DNA from: Desmodesmus armatus
Taxonomy: Eukaryota > Chlorophyta > Chlorophyceae > Sphaeropleales > Scenedesmaceae
Assembly (NCBI GenBank): GCA_007449985.2
Contig: VIIQ02000619.1
Span: 270,811 to 334,810, forward strand
Reading direction: 5' to 3'
Length of the DNA: 64,000 nucleotides
In this document: piece by piece, positions 58,401 to 64,000 of the stretch
Layout of the letters: each line of letters begins with the position of its first letter
Numbering within the stretch: position 1 is the stretch's first letter
Translations under genes and position numbers: made by a program
The notes under the pieces: generated by a model
The model's database searches: none
What the model was told of the DNA's origin: nothing
Seen by the model: only the letters and a program-made list of their open reading frames with translations

Positions 58401-61104
58401 GCCTCGCGCAGCCTGGCCTACCTTGGTCAGCAGCGCACGCTCCTACGCCTTCAGGCCTGGCCAGCCTGGCAGTGTTTTGGACACAACGGTGCCTGCTGTA
58501 GTCAAGTGGGGCGAGCCAACAGCAGAGGAGAGAGAGGTAGCTCTGGGCTATCTTCCAGGCAGCACAGCAGCAGCAGGCCTCACACAAGCGCAGCGGTGTG
58601 CGTTGCTCGGTGAAAGCATGGATGCCAACACTTTGCAGGTGCTCATGGCCATCGCCAAGGCTTGGTTCCTGCGGGGCCTGCCTACCTCTACTGACTTGGC
58701 GACACGTGCATTCAGCGCACACGAAGGGGAACTGGCGCAGGAGTGGCCTGGCAGAGAGGCAACTGCAACCCCACATGGCTATCAGCAGCAGCTAGCCATG
58801 ACAGCTGGCTACCAGGAGAACACTACGGCTACGAGCCAAGGTGACATCTGGGCCGACGATAAGACCCTGGAGTACATCAGAACAGGGCAACTCCCACAAG
58901 ACCTGGCAGCCAGCCAGGCAGCACGTATCAAGCGACGTGCACGCTCATACTACTTCAAGGACCAGCAGCTGATCAGGAGGATGCCAGATGGCACCGACAG
59001 GCTGGTACCTCCACCACAGGCGCGTGCTGGTCTCATACGGCAGCAACACGAGATGTGTGGGCACTTTGGCAGGCGGCGCACCTCAGCCATGCTACTCAGT
59101 AAGCACTGGTGGTATGGGTTACTGACGGACGTTGCAACAGTGCTGTCACGCTGCGAGCACTGCAGCAGGGTGCATGCCAGCTTCACCGCCAAGCCGGAGG
59201 AGCTGCGCCCCATTCCAATCAGCAGCATGGGTTTCAGGTGGCACGTGGACACAGCTGGGCCACTACCCAAGAGTGCAAAGGGCAACAAGTATGTGCTGGT
59301 GTGTGTTGAGGCATTCAGCAAGTACCTGGTGGTGGTGCCGATGGAAAACGACAAGGCGGAGACCACTGCATACCACTTCTTGCACGGTGTATTGGCACAC
59401 TTTGCAGCACCAGGGCAGGTGGTGACAGACTCAGGGACAGAGTTTGAGGGCGAGTTTGCCAAGCTCCTGGAGGATGCGCTCATCGATCATGCCATCATCA
59501 GTGCAGACCACCCTCAGGCCAATGGTCAGGCAGAGAAGGCTGTGCACATCGTCAAGCGGGCGCTTACCAAAATGGCAGTGGCAAGGCACAGTGTCAAGCA
59601 GTGGGATGAGGACTTGGCATGGCTGGCACTGGGCTACCGCTGCTCTCCACAGGCCAGCACAGGCCACAGCCCGTACGAACTCATGTATGCACGTCCACCG
59701 GTCATTCCACCTGCAGTGAAGGAGCTTGTCAGCACACCCCTGGACATCAGTGCTGAGGCGGCTGTCAAGGACCTACTGCAGCGTAAGGAGCGGCTAAAGC
59801 AGCAGGTGCCCATTGCGCTGGAGAACCTGGCGATTGCACAGCACAGGGATCAGCGCCGTTACCTGCAGCTGCGTGCGCCTGACTACAAGCCACGCGTTCA
59901 CAGGTTTATGGTGGGTGACTACGTCTACACTCAGCAGCTTAACCGGGCAAGCAAGCTACAGCCCAGGGCCAAACCCCTCATTCTGCGAGTTCTGGAGGTG
60001 CGGGACTCTGGGGTACTGCACCTGCAGGGGCGCTGTGGCCGGACCATTGAGGTGCACATGTCTCACTGTGCACCCTGCCACTTGCCTGATATCGACGGCG
60101 GCATCGACCCACTGCTGGTGGACAACACAGATGATGTGGTCTGTGAGGTATGCAGCACCAGCGACAACGGGGCCGAGCTCATGCTGTGTGACGTGTGCAA
60201 CAGCGGATACCATACCTACTGCTTGCAACCACCACTCAGCAGTGTGCCTGACGGTGTGTGGCTGTGCCCGGAGTGTGTGGACGCTGGCTACACAGAACAG
60301 GATGCTGCTGGCAGGGAGCAGCAGCGGCAGCAGCTACAGGAGCGGGAGGCCAGGCCAAACATATTCCCCGGCGCGCAAATGAAGCGCAGGGACGAAGCAG
60401 CACATGCGCTGCATGGCCGACTGGTGCTGAAGGCGTTCACGGATCCAGCCACCGGGAAAGGCAGGAAGTACTGGGGCAGGATCTACTTCAAGGATGCTGA
60501 GTCACGCCCATACTACTTCCGAGTGGTGTACGAAGATGGGGACTCTCACCACGCCACCATGGCAGGCATCAAGCGCTACCTGCAGCCGGAGGATGCAGTG
60601 CTGCCACCTGGGGCCAGCATTCCTACACCAGAGTCACTGGCAGCAGCAGTGGCGTACGCACGACAGCTGGTCAGCAGGGTTGCTGGCGGTTCAGTAGCTG
60701 TTCCTTCCACAAGGGTCTCACCGGCAGATGTGCAGTTGCTGCAGCTTACAGTGCAGATGTCCCTGGTTCAAGCCCTGGTGGACCCACTAACACTCAACAC
60801 CCAGTGGCAGCAGGTTTTTGCTGGGCGACCGTTCACTGTGGGCTGCGGGCCTGTACAGCACGGCGCTACAGCCATCATCATTACACCTACAGCACCCTTT
60901 GTGCTTCATGCAGTTTTCACAGCACTGCAAATGAGGCCATTGGTGGTGCTCTGTTACGTGCCTTCACTGGCGTTTCCAGCTGACATCCACCCTCTGTTCA
61001 GTGCACTCAAGCAGCAACGGCGAGCAGCAGCATTCAGGGGCAAGAATGGCTGCTGGCTGGTGCTCAGTAGGCAAGGCATAGACATCGACAACTGGCTGCA
61101 TTGA
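55408..61104 (+). CDS. Pol: RT, RNase H, C5 DNA methyltransferase, integrase, PHD finger, Tudor-like
   Basis: The frame is open from 55354; first ATG is 55408. RT: RFCIDLRNVNG, LVKADFRAGFWQLNL and catalytic FVDD (about 56258). RNase H: LYVDWSNTGIAAVL, KGEMMAAVWG, LHSDHRALLW and HRAGKSNPADVPSR. Methyltransferase (about 57660-58680): motif I LYEPFGGICAGLE, motif IV GGWPCQDFSAAGKSQGLRGD with catalytic Cys, motif VI YLVENV, motif VIII QFGSLAHRARNFW and a motif X-like LLGESMDANTL. Integrase: zinc domain HEMCGHFG...CEHC, then Asp in HVDTAGP, Asp in VVTDSGTEF and Glu in GQAEKAV, spaced D-x34-E. PHD finger at about 60139-60290 (CEVC, CDVC, YHTYC, CPEC), all eight zinc ligands present. Next YYFRVVYEDGDSHHAT resembles a Tudor-like fold. 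It makes cDNA, integrates it and, by motif content, could methylate cytosine in DNA. The methyltransferase motif IV resembles bacterial and phage enzymes more than DNMT1. Confidence 0.93.
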   Translation: MASHHTSTCTCCSRSLPTCIAVGFAATAEHDSGQVKWYQADPAALDQLGPDGATEDVHDARWTVHDEGKWILGNHPDASPAQMDQLVQMLLEERGAFAYSLQDLPGYTGDVADFKLIDPSKRMWSAPRRYTEEEVKFAKEKVQEMLDAGIVKEIPTTCPHASAITLPMKRAPDGSWTDKRFCIDLRNVNGNTVVDSYGLPLPEELFRRIRGHKFLVKADFRAGFWQLNLSEEAQQHVAFHAPDSGKRLTYTRLCFGHVNATAIFQRVMEKELAAAGLSHCAAPFVDDVIMWCDTWEDMVTNFRTLLQHLKTVGLRLHPAKTIVGADCLPYLGHLVSAKECKPEPAKIAGIKALQPPTSLKRLQAHLGLFNYYRCYVPNFAIIARPLYKLMEKGAQYIWSDDCNQAYEGLRTALCKKGLGLRQPVDGRSFHLYVDWSNTGIAAVLNQEAEDGTEYMVACASRSLNAAEQNYPAWKGEMMAAVWGVKMYRPYLHSREFYLHSDHRALLWLLTQKTPVGQQMRWILALQEYRFSLVHRAGKSNPADVPSREASSCVADTTGARLDTELHDWVPTVLLPDCKTTDPLVYTHDSLALELGIGSKSTAAAGVAAMAYEETPGDCPILHSPAAALAAEPADSYSHEQLEHEALCCLLCSNESAVDTFAPTADSLLGGETAGQLFADDGCCVDTQHPAVAWRQHDLQQAASAWVTLAGLQQPQPDSFQPGVYTGALDPWGVRETQGLCTATVADTFFPAALQQGIVLYEPFGGICAGLEMVLRSGITVKQYLYSDINPMAQRAALHRIRVLQSMYPKQLPEDALAGSFSILPMDVRHITTQQLSKAVSEAPVKQWLVVGGWPCQDFSAAGKSQGLRGDRAQLLFDLVRVVGALQQLLPHQPPAYLVENVLLQQHRLSSISQHDFNKIKACLGLPVVLDAAQFGSLAHRARNFWSNLVGPSQLRAALAFVKRPPARSVQLALGPGRTAQPVNRPDAAPLYPCNAPGQPRAAWPTLVSSARSYAFRPGQPGSVLDTTVPAVVKWGEPTAEEREVALGYLPGSTAAAGLTQAQRCALLGESMDANTLQVLMAIAKAWFLRGLPTSTDLATRAFSAHEGELAQEWPGREATATPHGYQQQLAMTAGYQENTTATSQGDIWADDKTLEYIRTGQLPQDLAASQAARIKRRARSYYFKDQQLIRRMPDGTDRLVPPPQARAGLIRQQHEMCGHFGRRRTSAMLLSKHWWYGLLTDVATVLSRCEHCSRVHASFTAKPEELRPIPISSMGFRWHVDTAGPLPKSAKGNKYVLVCVEAFSKYLVVVPMENDKAETTAYHFLHGVLAHFAAPGQVVTDSGTEFEGEFAKLLEDALIDHAIISADHPQANGQAEKAVHIVKRALTKMAVARHSVKQWDEDLAWLALGYRCSPQASTGHSPYELMYARPPVIPPAVKELVSTPLDISAEAAVKDLLQRKERLKQQVPIALENLAIAQHRDQRRYLQLRAPDYKPRVHRFMVGDYVYTQQLNRASKLQPRAKPLILRVLEVRDSGVLHLQGRCGRTIEVHMSHCAPCHLPDIDGGIDPLLVDNTDDVVCEVCSTSDNGAELMLCDVCNSGYHTYCLQPPLSSVPDGVWLCPECVDAGYTEQDAAGREQQRQQLQEREARPNIFPGAQMKRRDEAAHALHGRLVLKAFTDPATGKGRKYWGRIYFKDAESRPYYFRVVYEDGDSHHATMAGIKRYLQPEDAVLPPGASIPTPESLAAAVAYARQLVSRVAGGSVAVPSTRVSPADVQLLQLTVQMSLVQALVDPLTLNTQWQQVFAGRPFTVGCGPVQHGATAIIITPTAPFVLHAVFTALQMRPLVVLCYVPSLAFPADIHPLFSALKQQRRAAAFRGKNGCWLVLSRQGIDIDNWLH

Positions 61105-61260
61105 GCACTGGATGCTCGGTTCATTATCTCGGTCCGGTTTCGCTAAGACGGCGCAGTAGTAGCTTAGCACCAAGGGGCTTCAAGGAAGGGGGGGCATGAT
61201 AGTGCATACTGCAGGCTGACTAAGCAGGTGATTAGCTGACACGCTCAACCTTCTGTCCTG

Positions 61261-61285
61261 CACTGCTAACCTCTCCACTGTGCAG
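61261..61285 (+). promoter_or_regulatory. Predicted splice acceptor before the third retroelement ORF
   Basis: CACTGCTAACCTCTCCACTG followed by TGCAG has a CTAAC branch-point match, a pyrimidine tract and CAG. The third ORF is open from just after it. This suggests the downstream protein is made from a spliced subgenomic RNA. Confidence 0.5.
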
Positions 61286-61300
61286 GGCGTGTTCTCATTT

Positions 61301-62515
61301 ATGCCCGACACAGCACCTGGTGCCAGCAGTGTAATAGAGGAGCAGCTGGACTACGGGGAGGACTCCTGGGAGGAGTTGCAGGAGCAGCCAGTCAGTGAGG
61401 AAGTGGCACTGCTAGGATCTGGAGAGGAGGAGTTGCCTCAGCAGCCAGACAGTGAGGGTGCAGAGCAGCCGGACTTTGGGGGCGAGGGCTTGCCTGAGGA
61501 GCCCATGCAGCAGGACATAGCAGCTCACATGGACCTGCCTGCAGCAGTAGCGGAGGACCCAGCCGGCCAACTGGTCACGAGGGTACGCGCAATCTACCAT
61601 GGGCTTCGGCGGGACAGGGATGAGCTGAGGGGTATTGACAGGAGCTTGTGGCAGCTTACACTAGAGCAGCAGCGATGGGTGGAGCGCGAAGCAGCAATGG
61701 ACGTGCTTGGCATCACCCGTGTTGCATGTCACCTTGGCGGCTATGCCAACGGGATGTCAGAGGACCTCACAGTTGCGGCAAGGCGGGCAAAGGAGGCAGA
61801 CCAGCACATGCTGCAGAATGCAGATACAGACTTGGAGGCAGAAGCAGCACGGGCAGCTGCAGCAAGGGAGGCTGCAGCAAGGGAGGCTGCAGCAAGGGAG
61901 GCTGCAGCAGCTGAAGCACTTGCAAAGGAGGCAGCAGCGAAGGCAAGGGCTGCAGAAGGGAACCGCGCAGTAGAGCCGGCAGCAAACCAGGAGGCACCTG
62001 CAGCAGTAGGCTTTGATTGGAGTCGCGTGAAACTACCCTTAGAGTTTGTGCCTCCGCAGCGCGGAAGCAGCAGCAGCGGCAAGGGTAATGATGGGGAGCA
62101 TACGCAGGAGCGCAGCGGGAGCCGCGGCCGCAGCCCCAATGCCGACAACAGGGAGCGCAAGCCCAAACGCAGCAGGAGCCGCAGCAAGGGCCGCGGCAAG
62201 GACGACAACCAGGACCGTGGTGGTCGCAGCAGCAGCAAGTACGACATGGACGGGCCTCCCAAACCCGCAGACGTACCTGAGTACGAGCTCCCTCCTTTGG
62301 GCTTTACCCGCAACAACTGCAGGGTGGGCAAGGACGGTTATGGATTAGCAGGAGTTATGGATTACCAGGGCACGTGGTTCCCAGTGGCAGCACACGACCC
62401 AGCGCACAACCCGGAGAAGAACCCAAAACTTAACGACACATGCCCAATCTGCTTCCTGCGAACAGCATACAAGCAGGATCGCCTGGCATACCGTTCCAAC
62501 ACCCGGCGCAGGTAA
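61301..62515 (+). CDS. Third retroelement ORF, accessory protein of unknown function
   Basis: The frame is open from about 61280 and the first ATG is 61301, giving 404 residues to TAA... at 62513-62515. It has an acidic Glu/Gln-rich N-terminus (EEQLDYGEDSWEELQEQP), then a helical part (LEQQRWVEREAAMDVLG). A coiled-coil-like run follows with repeated AAAREA units (about 61850-61950; the DNA holds four 15-bp repeats). Next is a basic SR-rich stretch (KPKRSRSRSKGRGK) and a C-terminal globular segment with LNDTCPICFLR and several His. The C-terminus could be a small zinc-binding fold. No family is recognised. Position after pol is where env or accessory genes sit, but there is no signal peptide or membrane helix, so it is not an envelope protein. 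The SR and coiled-coil features suggest an RNA- or nucleoprotein-binding role (inference). Confidence 0.72.
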   Translation: MPDTAPGASSVIEEQLDYGEDSWEELQEQPVSEEVALLGSGEEELPQQPDSEGAEQPDFGGEGLPEEPMQQDIAAHMDLPAAVAEDPAGQLVTRVRAIYHGLRRDRDELRGIDRSLWQLTLEQQRWVEREAAMDVLGITRVACHLGGYANGMSEDLTVAARRAKEADQHMLQNADTDLEAEAARAAAAREAAAREAAAREAAAAEALAKEAAAKARAAEGNRAVEPAANQEAPAAVGFDWSRVKLPLEFVPPQRGSSSSGKGNDGEHTQERSGSRGRSPNADNRERKPKRSRSRSKGRGKDDNQDRGGRSSSKYDMDGPPKPADVPEYELPPLGFTRNNCRVGKDGYGLAGVMDYQGTWFPVAAHDPAHNPEKNPKLNDTCPICFLRTAYKQDRLAYRSNTRRR

Positions 62516-63251
62516 TGATATGGCAGAGACAGCAGGTGCTGCCGCAGCAATTAGCAGCAGCAGCAGCAATTGCTGGGCCGTCTGGATTGGCCTTTGGTAG
62601 CGACAACAGCTTTTGGCAGCAGTGGTTTAAGGCCGTCTGGAGTGGCCTCTGCTGGAGCGATGGTTTGTGCCAGCTGGGGGTGCCCAGACTGGCAAGCAGC
62701 TTTGCAGGAGGTTGGGAGCAGCAGTTGATTTATTGGACATTGTGGATAGTAGCTTTGCCTTTCACATGCGAACGATGTGGGGGCATCTGTCCTGCTTGCA
62801 TGTTGGTTGGGATTTAGCAGCAGTGAGCGCAAAGGGCCACTGTTTGTGCTTGTCAAGCTCAGTGAAATATGCTTCCTGAGTAGTTAAGTGAGTGCTGCAT
62901 GACTCACTTGTGTGCAGCAGATCCAGCAGTGGCTGGGTTTTTTTGTCAATTATGTGTGTGTGTTTTATTGACTGTGCAATGCACAAACATCACATGCGTT
63001 GTAGTGTGTGTGCCCAGCGTCTGGATGTGCCTAGATGCCGTGGTGAGAAAAGACAAAAAACAAAAATGTCTGTTGACTTGTGTTGTGTGGTCACAGCAGC
63101 ATTCTCTGCAAGCAATGTGCAGTTTTCCCCGTGCGTTGCGCATCAGCTGTGTGCTATCAGCTGTTGCATGTTGCTTTTGGATTGGGTTGTTTGTAGCTGC
63201 TCAATGTGAGTACTGCTGCTGTGTAGTGTTACCCCAGCAGCAGTGGGGGGG
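62516..63251 (+). other. Retroelement 3' untranslated interior
   Basis: No coding feature is supported. The end is T/G-rich, and a G-rich polypurine stretch lies at 63245-63253. Confidence 0.5.
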
Positions 63252-63253
63252 AG
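63245..63253 (+). promoter_or_regulatory. Candidate polypurine tract
   Basis: GGGGGGGAG directly precedes TGTACACC. A polypurine tract normally abuts the 3' LTR, yet the repeat shared with the 5' LTR starts 50 bp later, at 63304. Confidence 0.5.
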
Positions 63254-63301
63254 TGTACACCCCTAGCAGCAATCTGAGCAGGTCAGTGTTCTACTGCGTC
63301 A
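63252..63301 (+). repeat. 50-bp direct repeat, copy before the 3' LTR
   Basis: AGTGTACACCCCTAGCAGCA... is identical to 63894-63943. The pair encloses the 3' LTR copy. No copy precedes the 5' LTR. Confidence 0.92.
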
Positions 63302-63303
63302 GC

Positions 63304-63894
63304 TGACACGAGCAGCAGCTACACTGACCGATTCCTGCTGAGTGAGCAGTAATCCTCACAGGAAGGTTATGCTGTGTACAAGGCTATACAACACATGCCT
63401 TAGCAGAATCAGTGTGATAGTTGACTAATCATGTTGAGTCAACAAGGACTCTGGGTGATATCAGATCATGCCAGATACTGCTGCGTGGCAGTGCTATTAT
63501 TGGTGGTTAAGTGCTTGGGAGTTGTATGCGATGAGTTTGGTGCTGCGATGCACAGGATCACTGGCGGGTTCAGGGTTTACCGCCTGCAGTGCCGATTCCT
63601 TTGTGCCGCTGTGGTGCTCTGTGCGTCGCACTCGCTCGCTTTGACAGTGCTTGGTGTAAACTTCTGGCAGTGTTTCCCGAGTACTCGCTCATTTGAATCC
63701 CCAATTCAGAGCGCACAGGTGCAGCAACCAGCCCCAGCAGCGACCTGTGGTCGAACCGGGTGCCTGAACATCACTCATACATTCATACAGCGCATCAACA
63801 CTTTGCAAAGGACTACAAGTGAGTATCTGCTACCCTCAGAGCAGCCAGCTGGCTGCGAAGCATCATTGCTGCAAGCTTTAGGCAGCAAACCACA
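63304..63894 (+). repeat. 3' LTR
   Basis: 591 bp, the same as 49996-50583 with 3 extra bases near 63632. It begins TGACACG and ends ACCACA. Confidence 0.92.
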
Positions 63895-63943
63895 GTGTAC
63901 ACCCCTAGCAGCAATCTGAGCAGGTCAGTGTTCTACTGCGTCA
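63894..63943 (+). repeat. 50-bp direct repeat, copy after the 3' LTR
   Basis: Exact copy of 63252-63301. After it the sequence (TCCTGATTGG...) matches nothing else in the window. Confidence 0.92.
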
Positions 63944-64000
63944 TCCTGATTGGTGCTGGCCTGCAACACCACGCAGAGGGCTGCGTGCACAGCTGCCACA

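Larger units (their letters stand above)
49996..63894 (+). mobile_element. Ty3/gypsy-type LTR retrotransposon carrying a C5 DNA methyltransferase
   Basis: The unit is LTR (49996-50583), leader, gag-protease ORF, pol ORF, third ORF and LTR (63304-63894), about 13.9 kb. Both LTRs begin TGACACG and end ACCACA, giving canonical TG...CA ends. They appear identical apart from a 3-bp insertion in the right copy (CTC near 63632). All Pol motifs are intact, with no internal stops, so the copy looks young and possibly competent. The order reverse transcriptase, RNase H, integrase is that of Ty3/gypsy elements. I found no clear target-site duplication: bases before 49996 and after 63894 differ, and the right LTR is bracketed by a 50-bp repeat. 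The methyltransferase, PHD and Tudor-like domains within Pol, and the third ORF, are additions to the standard set. Confidence 0.93.

Noticed and set aside
57660..58680. A host DNA methyltransferase gene hit by the transposon
   Set aside because: The motifs lie in the same uninterrupted frame as RT and integrase, without introns, unlike every host gene here.
61301..62515. Third ORF as an envelope gene
   Set aside because: No signal peptide, no transmembrane helix and no Cys-rich ectodomain; it is acidic, coiled-coil and SR-rich instead.
1..64000. tRNA or rRNA genes
   Set aside because: GGTTCGA-like words (for example near 39491) lack paired arms; no cloverleaf or rRNA core sequence was found.

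Overview
This window is nuclear DNA from a green alga, most likely a chlorophycean chlorophyte. Genes are split by many introns of about 90-450 bp with GT-AG borders and T/C-rich acceptors. Coding exons are rich in CAG/GCA runs (poly-Q, poly-A, Ser). Plastid-targeted and secreted proteins are present, a TGTAA poly(A) signal can be found after some genes, and plant-type TTTAGGG repeats occur. The genus cannot be read from the sequence. I rebuilt gene models by chaining exons whose splice phases agree; phase-consistent models are the main evidence for most genes.

Layout. 1-4539 (-): 5' part of a diacylglycerol-lipase-like membrane lipase, running off the left edge. 4540-9534: no recognisable gene. 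9535-12077 (-): secreted zinc metallopeptidase of a bacterial-looking family, 601 aa. 12571-13291: short TIR element with TA target duplication. 14205-16470 (-): RmlD/MAT2B-like NAD(P)-binding protein, 311 aa. This gene is head-to-head with 16726-18778 (+), a plastid-targeted conserved protein. 19080-20931 (+): plastid EF-hand protein, 204 aa, with telomere-like repeats in two introns. 22489-25622 (+): plant-type tandem CCCH zinc-finger protein, 632 aa. 25623-30863: gene-poor and GT-rich. About 30981-35391 (+): MKP1-type dual-specificity phosphatase with gelsolin-like segment. 35690-42114 (+): secreted subtilase. 44321-47503 (-): TMEM45/DUF716 membrane protein. 49011-49547 (-): twin CX9C protein.

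49996-63894 holds a nearly intact LTR retrotransposon of Ty3/gypsy type with near-identical LTRs. It has a gag-protease ORF, a pol ORF and a third ORF. Pol carries, in order, reverse transcriptase, RNase H, a complete-looking cytosine-5 DNA methyltransferase, a zinc-binding integrase, a PHD finger and a Tudor-like segment. An element that carries its own DNA methylation enzyme plus a chromatin reader is the standout of the window.

Apart from the retroelement, the genes are ordinary, mostly unrelated nuclear genes (lipid signalling, protease, calcium, RNA-binding, MAPK phosphatase). I see no operon-like functional grouping, only one divergent pair and several same-strand neighbours.
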